Positions 44,410 through 53,275 of a stretch of DNA of 64,000 nt are shown here, piece after piece. Below the pieces are notes generated by a model, which made no database searches, was not told where the DNA came from, and saw only the letters and a program-made list of their open reading frames with translations. Source of the stretch: Catellatospora paridis. Lineage in GTDB: Bacteria > Actinomycetota > Actinomycetes > Mycobacteriales > Micromonosporaceae. Numbering within the stretch: the stretch's first letter is position 1; the number at the start of each line of letters is the position of its first letter. The position numbers were made by a program, and so were the translations under genes. Where the stretch lies: the NCBI RefSeq assembly GCF_009720365.1, contig NZ_ML769316.1, positions 274,218 through 338,217 of the forward strand, written 5' to 3'.

Positions 44410-44888
44410 CCACCGCTCCCCCCGTCCCGCCCCTGCACGCGAAGGTCACCGTCGCCCTGCCCGCCACGCGGGCGTTCGACTTCTTCACCACCTCGTTCAG
44501 CACCTGGTGGCCCACCGACTACCACATCGGCCAGGCCGACCTGGCCGAAGCCGTCGTCGAACCCCGCGAAGGCGGCCGCTGGTACGAACGCGGCGTCGAC
44601 GGCAGCGAGTGCGACTGGGGCCGGGTCCTCGTCTGGGAGCCGCCGCACCGCCTCGTCGTCACCTGGCAGATCAACGGCAGCTGGCAGTACGACCCCGACC
44701 CGGCGCACGCCAGCGAGATCGAGGTCCGGTTCACCGAAGACGGACCCGACCAGACCACCGTCGAGATCGAACACCGCCACCTCGACCGTCTCGTCGCCGG
44801 CCAGGCACTGCGCGACGGACTCGTGGAAGGCGGCGACTGGCGTGCCGTCCTGGAACTGTTCGCCAAGGCCGCAACCAGCCAGCAGTGA
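44406..44888 (+). CDS. SRPBCC (AHSA1-type) domain protein
   Basis: The 160-residue protein has a START-like helix-grip fold: AKVTVALPATRAFDFFTTSF STWWP, GGRWYERGVDGSECDWGRVL VWEPPHRLVVTWQING, and a final helix DWRAVLELFAKAA. It is translated together with the ArsR gene (ATGA overlap). This pairing is widespread and its ligand unknown; I infer autorepression by ArsR released by a ligand or by the partner. Confidence 0.9.
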   Translation: MTTAPPVPPLHAKVTVALPATRAFDFFTTSFSTWWPTDYHIGQADLAEAVVEPREGGRWYERGVDGSECDWGRVLVWEPPHRLVVTWQINGSWQYDPDPAHASEIEVRFTEDGPDQTTVEIEHRHLDRLVAGQALRDGLVEGGDWRAVLELFAKAATSQQ

Positions 44889-44924
44889 GCGCACCGCCGA
44901 CTCGAGCACCGACCGGCGGCTACC

Positions 44925-44956
44925 CGTCGCGGGCCGTCCACCGACGACCCGCGACG
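44925..44956 (+). terminator. Hairpin terminator after ArsR-SRPBCC operon
   Basis: A perfect 9-bp stem CGTCGCGGG/CCCGCGACG with a 14-nt loop begins about 36 bases after the stop. No gene lies between 44889 and 45043. Confidence 0.55.
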
Positions 44957-45043
44957 GCATCATCACACCGTGTGGGCTTGGCGCAGTAGCAAGGACGCTC
45001 GGTCCGCCTCAGCTGGAGCGGGTCATGATCCAGACCTGCTGCG

Positions 45044-45580
45044 TCAGAGCCGTATCGTGGTGAACAGGGTGGTCCCGTGGACCGCGTGCACTTCCTGCCG
45101 CTCGGTCTCGGTGAACCCGACCTTGGCCAATACACGGCGGGAAGCGGTGTTCCAATCCCAGACCGTGGCCCACAGGCGTTCGTACCCCGACGATCTCGCC
45201 CAGTCCAGCACGGCCCACGACGCCTCGGTCGCGTATCCCTGGCCCCAGACTCGGCGCAGCAGCTCGAACGCGAGTTCCGGCTCCCCCTCCGGCCCTCGTC
45301 CGCTGTCGACCAGCCCGCAGTAGCCGATGACGTCACCGGCGCCCCTGCGCTCGATCGCCAGCAGCCCGGTTGACCACAGCCGGTTGGTTCGGATCGAATC
45401 CTCGAGCTCCGCGACCGTGGGATGTCCGGCCGCGTCGATGCGCCGGTGCGGCGGCACTCGCGGATCACGTTCGGTCCACAGCTCGCGCTGGACGACGGCC
45501 TCGGCCACCCGCCAAGGTCTGAGCAGCAGACGATCCGTCTCGAGGACGACCTCGCGGCCCGGAGTCGTGGCAGCTGACAT
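45044..45580 (-). CDS. GNAT N-acetyltransferase (RimJ/RimL-type)
   Basis: The 178-residue protein opens VVLETDRLLLRPWRVAEA, has the acetyl-CoA loop VWGQGYATEASWAVLDWARS and closes with WDWNTASRRVLAKVGFTETE R. It matches GNAT enzymes that acetylate N-terminal or small amines. Substrate unknown. The downstream gap shows no partner. Confidence 0.88.
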   Translation of the reverse strand: MSAATTPGREVVLETDRLLLRPWRVAEAVVQRELWTERDPRVPPHRRIDAAGHPTVAELEDSIRTNRLWSTGLLAIERRGAGDVIGYCGLVDSGRGPEGEPELAFELLRRVWGQGYATEASWAVLDWARSSGYERLWATVWDWNTASRRVLAKVGFTETERQEVHAVHGTTLFTTIRL

Positions 45581-45664
45581 GACAGCCAGCCTCTCACGGG
45601 CGACAGCACTGGCGTGCTCCGGGCCGCGGGGTCGATCTTGTCGACTATCGCCGGACGAGCCGGT

Positions 45665-47200
45665 CTAGTGACCGTGTCCCACGCTCTGCGCGTTGCTGTC
45701 CGCCCTGGCCGGCAGGAGCAGAGCAGTGATGATCACGGCGACGGACAGGACCACCCCGACGATGAACGCCAGCCGCATGCCGTCGAGGCTGGCGGCCGTG
45801 GCGGCGACACCCTCCGCCTTCAACGCATCGGCTCGCGCGCCCATCACCGTGACCACGAGCGCGGTGCCGAAGGCCGCCGCCACCTGCTGCAGGGTGCCCA
45901 GGATGGAGCTGCCGTGGGCGTACAGCGGCGGCGGAACCGCGCCGAGCCCCAGCGTGAAGACCGGGGTGAAGGTCGCGGCCAGACCCACCATCAGCAGCGC
46001 GTGCAGGGCGAGCAGCTGCCAGTACGGCATGGTCATCGAGACCTGGGTGAAGCCGGCGAGCGCGACGGTGATCGCGATCGCGCCGGGGATGACCAGCACC
46101 CGGCCGCCGAACCTGTCGAACAGGCGGCCCACGGTCGGTCCGAGCAGACCCATGGCGACACTGCCGGGCATCACGAGCAGTCCGGCCTGCAGGGCGCTGA
46201 GCCCGCGGACGTTCTGCAGGTAGAGCGGCAGCAGGATCATCGAACCGAGCATCGCCATGAAGGCGACCGACATCAGGATCAGCGCGATCGTGTACGTGCG
46301 GTGCTTGAGCGTTCGCAGGTCCATGAGCGGCGAGCCGAGCTTCTGCAGCGACACCTGTCGGAACACGAACACGGCGATGGCGGCCAGCCCGGCCGCGACG
46401 ATCGCCGCGGCGAGGCCGATGTTGGCGCCCTGGAACTGGCTGAGCCCGTAGACGAGACCGCCGAAGCCGAGAGCGGCCAGCACCACGCTGAACCAGTCGA
46501 TGGTGCTGACCTCGGGCTCGCCGACGTTCTGGAGCTGCTTCATGCCGCCCCAGGTGATCAGGCCGGCGATGGGCAGCACCACCGCGAACAGCAGTCGCCA
46601 GGACCCGAAGTTGAGGATCACTCCGGACAGCGCCGGGCCCATCGCGGGCGCGACCGAGATGGCCAGGGAGACGTTGCCCATCACCCTGCCCCGGTCGTGT
46701 TCGGGCACCACATGCATCAGGGTGGTCATCAGCAGCGGCATCATCACGGCGGTGCCTGATGCCTGGATGATGCGGGCGCCCAGGAGCACTTCGAAGCTCG
46801 GCGAGACGATGGCCAGCGTGGTGCCGAGCAGGAACAGACCCATGGCCGTGGTGTACGCGCCGCGGGTGGACACCCGCTGCAGGAACCACCCGGTGATCGG
46901 GATCACCACCGCCATGGTCAGCATGAAGGCGGTCGAAAGCCATTGCGCGGTCTGTTCGGTGATCGTCAACGCGTCCATCAGGCTCGGGATCGCGTTGATC
47001 ATGATTGTCTCGTTGAGGATGACGATGAACGTGGCCAGCACCAGCAGCCGGATCACGGGCGGTGTGCGACCTGGGATCGTGGTCGCGGACTTGGCGGGCG
47101 ATTCGAGCAGTTGGCTGGGCACGGAACCTCGATCGGAATGTGTGGGGGCGGTCTTACCGGCAGTGGCTGTCACACCAACACTGACCGACGCCACCGACAA
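45665..47200 (-). CDS. DHA2-family MFS drug efflux transporter
   Basis: The 511-residue protein has 14 predicted helices. Early motifs are LNETIMINAIPSLMDALTIT EQTAQWLSTAFMLTMAVVIP (the D1-like region of EmrB/QacA proteins) and later GARIIQASGTAVMMPLLMTT and SVAPAMGPALSGVILNFGSW (antiporter motif C). It probably exports hydrophobic or cationic compounds by proton antiport. The roughly 45 N-terminal residues are polar and extra. Confidence 0.9.
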   Translation of the reverse strand: MSVASVSVGVTATAGKTAPTHSDRGSVPSQLLESPAKSATTIPGRTPPVIRLLVLATFIVILNETIMINAIPSLMDALTITEQTAQWLSTAFMLTMAVVIPITGWFLQRVSTRGAYTTAMGLFLLGTTLAIVSPSFEVLLGARIIQASGTAVMMPLLMTTLMHVVPEHDRGRVMGNVSLAISVAPAMGPALSGVILNFGSWRLLFAVVLPIAGLITWGGMKQLQNVGEPEVSTIDWFSVVLAALGFGGLVYGLSQFQGANIGLAAAIVAAGLAAIAVFVFRQVSLQKLGSPLMDLRTLKHRTYTIALILMSVAFMAMLGSMILLPLYLQNVRGLSALQAGLLVMPGSVAMGLLGPTVGRLFDRFGGRVLVIPGAIAITVALAGFTQVSMTMPYWQLLALHALLMVGLAATFTPVFTLGLGAVPPPLYAHGSSILGTLQQVAAAFGTALVVTVMGARADALKAEGVAATAASLDGMRLAFIVGVVLSVAVIITALLLPARADSNAQSVGHGH

Positions 47201-47392
47201 AACTCATCGGCGACGACCCAGCTTGCGCGAAGTTCCACCAGACATCACCCGGTTTTCACCGGCCGGTCCCGCGAACAGACCAGCCGAAAAGCAGCTGCAG
47301 CTCGGTCCCCCGGTGCGGTGTTTCCGCAGCTCATCAGCCCGGGTCCCGGCAACGCCGGACCGTCGGGCAGAACCACCGCTACCGTAAGGATC

Positions 47393-48220
47393 ATGGCGCT
47401 GATCACCCGGCCGGGTGAACCGATCGTGGCGCAGGTCGACACGGGCACCGCAGCGCTGGTGCCCGATGCGGACCGCCGGGACGGGTGGACGCTGTTCGTC
47501 GACAACACCGCCCAGTCCTACGTCCACCTCGCCGATCCGACCCACTTGGAGTTCCGGTACGTGCGGCGCATCGCGGCGATCATCGACGCGGCCGCACCGG
47601 CCGGGGCACCACTGCGTGTCCTGCACCTGGGCGGCGGCGCGCTGACGCTGCCGCGCTACGTCGAGGCCACCCGGCCGGGCTCGACCCAACGGGTGATCGA
47701 GAACGACCGCAAGCTCTATGCCCTGGTCCGGCGGGTCCTCCCCCTACCGCCGGGCGACCTGCGGGTACGTATCGCCGACGCCTGCCACGCCGTGGCCGCG
47801 CTCAAGCCGGACACCTTCGACCTGATCATCACGGACGTCTACCAGGGCGACCGGATGCCACCCGGCGCGACCACCGCCGCCTTCTCCGTGCACGTGGCGC
47901 GCGCGTTGCGGCCCGGCGGGCTGTACGCGGCGAACCTGCTCGACACGCCCGCCTACACCTTCACCGACACGCAGACGCTGGCGGCGCGTGCCGAGTTCGC
48001 CGACGTCTGCCTGATCGCCGACGACGACTTCGACCGCCGTGCCGGGCAGCACAACGTCGTCCTCGCCGCCGTCACCGCCCCCGGGCCGCTGCCCATGGAC
48101 GGTCTGGCACGCGGACTGAACGGGTCGCCCAAAAGCCGCCTCATGCACGGCGCTGACCTGGCAGGCCCCATCGGCAAAGCCCGCCCGCGAGCAGGCGCTC
48201 CCGGCAAGCCGCGCCGCTGA
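47393..48220 (+). CDS. Spermidine synthase-like methyltransferase-fold protein
   Basis: The 275-residue protein has the Rossmann-like core of the spermidine-synthase/MFS-fused family: VLHLGGGALTLPRYVEATRP GSTQRVIENDRKLYALVRR, then LIITDVYQGDRMPPGATTAA FSVHVARALRPGGLYAANLL D. It is soluble. Such actinobacterial proteins have SAM/dcSAM-binding folds but unproven aminopropyl transfer. ATG 47393 has AAGGA close by. The C terminus is basic and disordered. Confidence 0.8.
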   Translation: MALITRPGEPIVAQVDTGTAALVPDADRRDGWTLFVDNTAQSYVHLADPTHLEFRYVRRIAAIIDAAAPAGAPLRVLHLGGGALTLPRYVEATRPGSTQRVIENDRKLYALVRRVLPLPPGDLRVRIADACHAVAALKPDTFDLIITDVYQGDRMPPGATTAAFSVHVARALRPGGLYAANLLDTPAYTFTDTQTLAARAEFADVCLIADDDFDRRAGQHNVVLAAVTAPGPLPMDGLARGLNGSPKSRLMHGADLAGPIGKARPRAGAPGKPRR

Positions 48221-48426
48221 TCGCCGCCAGGGCCGTGCAGGCCAGGGGCCCAGCGGCGTCGTCCACGTTGCCGCCGAGACTCGCCCAAGCCAGTCCGAAA
48301 AGCCACTAGAATTGCACAAATCACACCAACCGAAAGGACCGGAACTCGGGCGCCCACGAGAGTGCCGCCGTTCTCGTCAAACCCACGCCTGCATCGTCGG
48401 CCGTGCGACGAAAGGAATGGTCGGTC

Positions 48427-49482
48427 ATGCCTCAAACCATGCGCGCGCTCGTGGCCGCAAAGGTCGGCGAGCCTTCCGACGTCCTTCGGCTGGAATCCCG
48501 GCCTGTGCCCACGCCAGAAGCCGGTCAGGCGCTGATCCGCGTGAAGGCGACGCCGATTCATGCCAGTGATCTACATGTGCTGCGTGGCCGCTACGGTTTC
48601 ACCCCCGAGTTTCCCGCCGTAGGGGGAAACATGGAATGCGTGGGCCGGGTCGAGGCCCTGGGCCCGGACGCCGAGGGACTGCACATCGGCGAGCGCGTGG
48701 TGGTCGTAGCGGTCCCGGCAGTGCCCGGACCCCAGGTCGCCGGCACCTGGCAGGAATACCTCGTCGCCGACACCCGACGGCTCGTGCCGATCCCCGATGG
48801 CCTGAGCGACTCCAGCGCCTGCCAACTCGCGGTCAACCCGCTGACCGCGCTGCTGCTCGTGACGCGCGAACTCGACGTACAACCGGGTGAATGGCTGCTG
48901 CAGACGGCCGCGGGCTCCACCGTCGGCCGGCTGATCATTGCGCTGTCCAGGCATCTGGGTATCCGCACGATCAACGTCGTGCGGCGGCGCGACGCCGTCG
49001 ACGAGATCAAAGCGCTCGGTGGTGACGAGGTCATCTGCACGCAGGACGAGGACCTGTCACAGCGCGTGGCCGAGATTGCCGGACCGGCCGGCGTACGCAA
49101 GGCCGTCGACTGTGTCGCAGGCGTCGTGGGCGCCCAGGTATCCCAGGCGCTGGCTCCGGGCGGAGAGGTCGCGGTCTACGGCGCGCTGTCCACCCATCGA
49201 CAGACCGACCCGGCGGCGCTGACGATCCCGCTACAGGCACGATCGCTCATCTACGAGACCAAAGCAGTCCGCGGCTTCTGGCTGAACCGCTGGTTCGGCA
49301 CCGCCTCACCTGAGGAAGTGCTACGCGCGCTGTCCGAGGTTCGCAGTCTCGTCGCCGACGACGTGCTGGTCATCCCCGAAGGCCAACCGTTCCCGCTCGA
49401 ACGTTTCGCCGAAGCCATCGCGCTCGCCGAGGCACCCGCACACGGCACCAAACCACTCTTCGCCTTCGACGACGTCCGGTAG
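48427..49482 (+). CDS. Zinc-independent medium-chain dehydrogenase (quinone/enoyl reductase type)
   Basis: The 351-residue protein starts MRALVAAKVGEPSDVLRLES RPVP. Its GroES-like lobe includes ASDLHVLRGRYG with no zinc ligands, and the Rossmann lobe has QTAAGSTVGRLIIALSRHLG then NVVRRRDAVDEIKALGGDEV (NADPH type). The RGFWLNRWF segment resembles mitochondrial-type trans-2-enoyl reductases. It probably reduces an enone or enoyl thioester. ATG 48427 is favoured over GTG 48403. Confidence 0.85.
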   Translation: MPQTMRALVAAKVGEPSDVLRLESRPVPTPEAGQALIRVKATPIHASDLHVLRGRYGFTPEFPAVGGNMECVGRVEALGPDAEGLHIGERVVVVAVPAVPGPQVAGTWQEYLVADTRRLVPIPDGLSDSSACQLAVNPLTALLLVTRELDVQPGEWLLQTAAGSTVGRLIIALSRHLGIRTINVVRRRDAVDEIKALGGDEVICTQDEDLSQRVAEIAGPAGVRKAVDCVAGVVGAQVSQALAPGGEVAVYGALSTHRQTDPAALTIPLQARSLIYETKAVRGFWLNRWFGTASPEEVLRALSEVRSLVADDVLVIPEGQPFPLERFAEAIALAEAPAHGTKPLFAFDDVR

Positions 49483-49605
49483 GTTCGCCACCGGTCTGCC
49501 GCCACGAGCAGGCCGGACTATCGTTGCGCGCGTCATCGCGCCGCACCGCGACCTGCTCGTACAGACCACGCACGGGGAAAGGCAGATCCTTTGCCGCACC
49601 GCATC

Positions 49606-50187
49606 ATGATGATCCGTCCGAAGCTCGACGACCTGCATTCGTCCGCCCTGCCCGAGCCGTACACGGTCCGCTGGTACCGCGATGGCGATGCGCGACACTG
49701 GACGGCCGTCAAGTCCGCGGCCGATGAGCATCACCATGCCCCGCCGGACTACCACGCGCGCCTCTACCGCGCGCACCTCGACGAACTGCGGCGGCGGCAG
49801 GCGTTCGTCTGCGACGGCTCAGGCACGCCGGTGGGCACCGGCACGGCATGGTGGTTCGAGAATCTCAGCGACCCCAGCCTCGGCAAGATCAATTGGATGC
49901 TCATCGCGCCTGCCGCGCAAGGCCGCGGGTTGGCGAAGCCGCTGCTGGAGGCCTGCTGCGCCCGTCTGGCCGCCCTCGGACACACCCGGGCCGCGCTCTA
50001 CACGCTTGCGCAGCGGCTACCGGCCATCAACCTGTACCGCAGCTTCGGCTTCGTGCCTCTGCTCAGGCACTCCGCGGACGCCCACGCCTGGGCTGCCACG
50101 AGTCCGCTGATGAAGCAGCCCTTCGCCGAAGCCGAGTACCTGCACGCCGCCGAACTCGGCCTCGACGGCGCCGCACTGTCGGGCTGA
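49606..50187 (+). CDS. GNAT N-acetyltransferase
   Basis: The roughly 193-residue protein has KINWMLIAPAAQGRGLAKPL LEACCARLAALGHTRAALYT followed by LPAINLYRSFGFVPLLR, a complete GNAT core with the QGRGLA acetyl-CoA loop. The start is uncertain: TTG 49591 has an AAAGG box upstream, while ATG 49606 and 49609 have none. Substrate unknown. Confidence 0.85.
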   Translation: MMIRPKLDDLHSSALPEPYTVRWYRDGDARHWTAVKSAADEHHHAPPDYHARLYRAHLDELRRRQAFVCDGSGTPVGTGTAWWFENLSDPSLGKINWMLIAPAAQGRGLAKPLLEACCARLAALGHTRAALYTLAQRLPAINLYRSFGFVPLLRHSADAHAWAATSPLMKQPFAEAEYLHAAELGLDGAALSG

Positions 50188-50224
50188 CAACCGGCCGTCA
50201 CCTGCGACAACAGGCGAGGACGGG

Positions 50225-50650
50225 TCAGTAGGAGGAGGTCGCGTTGTTCCGGGCCCAGAGCTTCTCGGCCTCGGAGCCGCCGGGAGGCGGCACGAGACCG
50301 TTGATCATCCAGAGGTCCTCGCTGGTCTCGTCGACGTGGAACTCCCAGTGCAGACCTGCGACGTGTTCGAGGTCGGGCTGGAGAATCCCCTTCACCCAGT
50401 GGGCGGTCCGGTGCCGGCTGTCCCGGTCGGGGTGGTGACGGGCGATGTGGTCGATGACGATGCGGACCGCGACCGACGCCGGGTCCCCGCCGACGAAGAA
50501 GTCCTCGGGCCGGATCTCACGGAACAGCGTCATCACGTAGAATCGAGGCAGGCCGATCTCTTCGTAGTGGTCGGTGATGCGAGCGGCGAGCTGGTGCTTG
50601 CGCTCGTCCGTGAACACTCCGAGCGTGTGTTGAACGATCCACAGCGGCAT
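50225..50650 (-). CDS. Tautomerase-superfamily protein (cis-CaaD-like)
   Basis: The 141-residue protein begins Met-Pro (MPLWIVQHTLGVFTDERKHQ LAARITDHYEEI), giving the catalytic N-terminal proline of the tautomerase superfamily. The fused two-unit length and RFYVMTLFREIRPEDFFVGG fit the cis-3-chloroacrylate dehalogenase-like group. Divergent from an HxlR remnant, which probably once regulated it. Confidence 0.85.
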   Translation of the reverse strand: MPLWIVQHTLGVFTDERKHQLAARITDHYEEIGLPRFYVMTLFREIRPEDFFVGGDPASVAVRIVIDHIARHHPDRDSRHRTAHWVKGILQPDLEHVAGLHWEFHVDETSEDLWMINGLVPPPGGSEAEKLWARNNATSSY

Positions 50651-50879
50651 GGCGGATCAAGGCTCCTGAAGCGTCGGGATCCGGCGTCAGCGGTCTGACA
50701 AGGCTTGTCCGGGGCCGGTCATGGCCTGTGTCGCCACGAGCTCCGACAGGTCGCCCGCGATCGCCCCGCGTCATCAAACTACCGTTGACAGCGATCCGGT
50801 GTCCGGACTTCTCCAGCGAACTTCCCGCGCAGGCCCTGCCCAGCTCCAAGATCGGATGACCGCGGGTTCGGCGCGCCGC

Positions 50880-51020
50880 ACCCATGGTGGTGCGCGTGCA
50901 GCGCGGGGCCGCGTTCGCCGGTGAGTTGCCGGTCGCCCCATTGCATCAGGGCCAGGAGGACCGGGGCGAGGTCGGCGCCCGCCGAGGTGAGCACGTACTC
51001 GTGCCGCGGCCTCGCCAACG
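50880..51020 (-). pseudogene. HxlR-family regulator, C-terminal remnant
   Basis: The minus strand reads RPRHEYVLTSAGADLAPVLL ALMQWGDRQLTGERGPALHA HHHGCG, the wing and C-terminal helix of HxlR regulators. The recognition helices are missing; unrelated sequence precedes. It lies head-to-tail upstream of the tautomerase gene. The rest of 50651-51091 holds no other gene. Confidence 0.65.
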
Positions 51021-51091
51021 CCACCGTGCTCGAAGCCATCGGCTGAATCCGCAGCCGCTGCGCCGGCACCGACGACCCCCGGGACGTCCGG

Positions 51092-53116
51092 TCAATCGAC
51101 GACGTGGACCCGCACCCCGTCAGGATCACGCTTGGCCGTGTACATCGCGGTGTCCGCGTCGCGGAGCAGGTCGTCGAACCGGTCGACGGACCCGAGCGCC
51201 ACCCCGATGCTCGCGCCGACCGACAGCTGGTGCTCCCCCACCGTCATCGGCTCCGACAGGGCCGCGTGGATGCGCTGTGCGGTGGCGACGGCGCCGTCCC
51301 TGGTGGTGTCGCTGAGCAGTACCACGAACTCGTCGCCGCCGACCCGTGCCGCGATGTCGACCGGTCGGACGCTGCGGCGCAGCCGTTGTGCGACGACGAC
51401 GAGCAGCCCGTCGCCGGTCTGGTGGCCGAGCTGGTCGTTGACGGACTTGAAATCGTCTAGGTCGAGCATGAGCACGGCGTCGTGGCGCCCGGACGTGCCT
51501 GTTCCGTCCTGCATGGTCTGGATCCGCTCGTTGAGCAGGAACCGGTTGGGCAGCCCGGTGAGCTCGTCGTGCATGGCCTGCTCGCGAAGCCGTTCCTCGA
51601 GTCTGCGCGAGTCGGTGACGTCGTGGACGTTGACGATGACACCGCCGACCCCGGGATCGTCCATCCGGTTGGTGGCCAGTGCCTCCAGCCAGCGCGGGCC
51701 GGGGTCGGCGGCCACGCACAGTTGCGCGCGATGTGCCGATCGGGGCTGTGCCTGCACGTCGGCAAGAAGCTGCTCGATTGCCGCTGCGGCGTCGGGGGCG
51801 AGCGCAGTCAGGCGCCGGCCGACCGCTTGTGGTGGGTCGAGGCCCAGCAGGTCGTGCAGCGCGGGACTGGCATATCTGACGGTGCTGTCGGGGTCGAGCA
51901 GCAGGGTCAGGTCGGATGCGTTCTGCACCAGACTGCGAAAGCGCCGCTCCTGCTGGTGCAGGTCCCGGATGGCTGTCCTCAGACGCCGCAGCAGACGGCT
52001 GTTCTCACCAAAGGCAAGACTCTGGCGCACCATGGCCAGACCGGCGATGGCCACGACACCGACCACCATGCCCCAGCCCCGCACGGTGAGCCCCTCGTAC
52101 ACCAGCACGGTCACCAACATGGTCAGGCTGGCGGCTATCGCGAGGTAGGGCAACGGGCTGTTCACGGCGCGGCGACGCATGCTGAGCCCCGCGGGAACGA
52201 CGCGCATCCGCGTCCACTGGACCCGAGCGCCCAGGGCGAACAGCAAAGCGGCGGCGAGCTGGCCGGCCTGCACCAATTTGATCTCGTTCGGGCCCAGGCT
52301 GACGAGGTTGGCCAGCGACCACGACCCCACCAGCACGCCCAGGCAGACGAACACCCCGGCCGGCGGTATCCACGGCGCGGAACCGCTCAACCGCAGTTTC
52401 ACCCCGGCGGTGACTCCGAGCAGCGCCAGCAGACATGCGAGCAGGCTCAGCCCCTGCTGCACCGGGCTTCCGTCGGGGGAGCCGTCGGGCAGCCACAGCA
52501 ACCACGCGAACATCGTCAGGGCGGTCATCACCGTGGCCACGTCCAGTAGCAGCCGCCGCCGGTCGTGGCGGGGCGCCTGCATCGGGTAGGTGACCACGGC
52601 CCAGCCCAAGGTGGCGACGGCCGCGGCGATGAGCGCCATGGCCGCCAGCCGGATCGGGTCTTCGGACGGGGTGCCGCGTGGACGGCCGAATGCGTACAGC
52701 AGGTGGGCCAGTGCGAACAGCAGGCCGGCGGCACCGATCATGCGCCAGTAGACGCGGACCGCCCGGGCGGCGTGCGGGGCGGTCGCGACGCGCCGGCACT
52801 GCCCGGCGAAGACGAGCCAGGCAGCGGTGCAGGCGACGTCGGCCACTCGGCCCGGCACGACATCGCCGAGCACCGCGATGACTGACAGCAGCCCTGTTCC
52901 GCCGAGCGCCGCGAGAAAGGGGTCCAGCCTGCGTCGTCGCTGCGCTTGCGCGGATGCGCTCATCGGCTCAGCGGCGGCCGGGAGTTCGGGAGCCGCTGTC
53001 CTGGGCGGGTCGGCGCCGACCTCGGAGGTCATCGCCGGGAACGCGCTCGTCCACGCACTCCAGGCTATGCCCGGGCGGTCGGCGAGGCCGCCGGGATCCG
53101 GCAAGGGCGTTGCCAT
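51092..53116 (-). CDS. Multi-TM PAS-GGDEF diguanylate cyclase
   Basis: The 674-residue protein has about nine N-terminal membrane helices (residues 60-360), a PAS domain (FRSLVQNASDLTLLLDPDST VRYASPALHDLLG, near 400-500) and a full GGDEF domain: DELTGLPNRFLLNERI, LMLDLDDFKSVNDQLGHQTG D, RVGGDEFVVLLSD. The inhibitory I-site RPVD lies five residues before GGDEF, as in product-inhibited cyclases. It should make cyclic-di-GMP in response to a membrane or PAS signal. The start could be later than 53116 (several Met/Val choices). Confidence 0.9.
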   Translation of the reverse strand: MATPLPDPGGLADRPGIAWSAWTSAFPAMTSEVGADPPRTAAPELPAAAEPMSASAQAQRRRRLDPFLAALGGTGLLSVIAVLGDVVPGRVADVACTAAWLVFAGQCRRVATAPHAARAVRVYWRMIGAAGLLFALAHLLYAFGRPRGTPSEDPIRLAAMALIAAAVATLGWAVVTYPMQAPRHDRRRLLLDVATVMTALTMFAWLLWLPDGSPDGSPVQQGLSLLACLLALLGVTAGVKLRLSGSAPWIPPAGVFVCLGVLVGSWSLANLVSLGPNEIKLVQAGQLAAALLFALGARVQWTRMRVVPAGLSMRRRAVNSPLPYLAIAASLTMLVTVLVYEGLTVRGWGMVVGVVAIAGLAMVRQSLAFGENSRLLRRLRTAIRDLHQQERRFRSLVQNASDLTLLLDPDSTVRYASPALHDLLGLDPPQAVGRRLTALAPDAAAAIEQLLADVQAQPRSAHRAQLCVAADPGPRWLEALATNRMDDPGVGGVIVNVHDVTDSRRLEERLREQAMHDELTGLPNRFLLNERIQTMQDGTGTSGRHDAVLMLDLDDFKSVNDQLGHQTGDGLLVVVAQRLRRSVRPVDIAARVGGDEFVVLLSDTTRDGAVATAQRIHAALSEPMTVGEHQLSVGASIGVALGSVDRFDDLLRDADTAMYTAKRDPDGVRVHVVD

Positions 53117-53275
53117 ACCCCGCCGTTTGCGCAGCCAGGGCGCAAAGCGCCCTTCCGGGACATCCGCACCCGCGAGGGTGGGCGCCGGGTCGATCCTGCC
53201 GTCGCGGGCGGTGAAGGCCAGTAGGCACCGTCGGCCCAGCTCGGCTGCGGCTGGGTCGGCGCGTACGGCGTGCGG

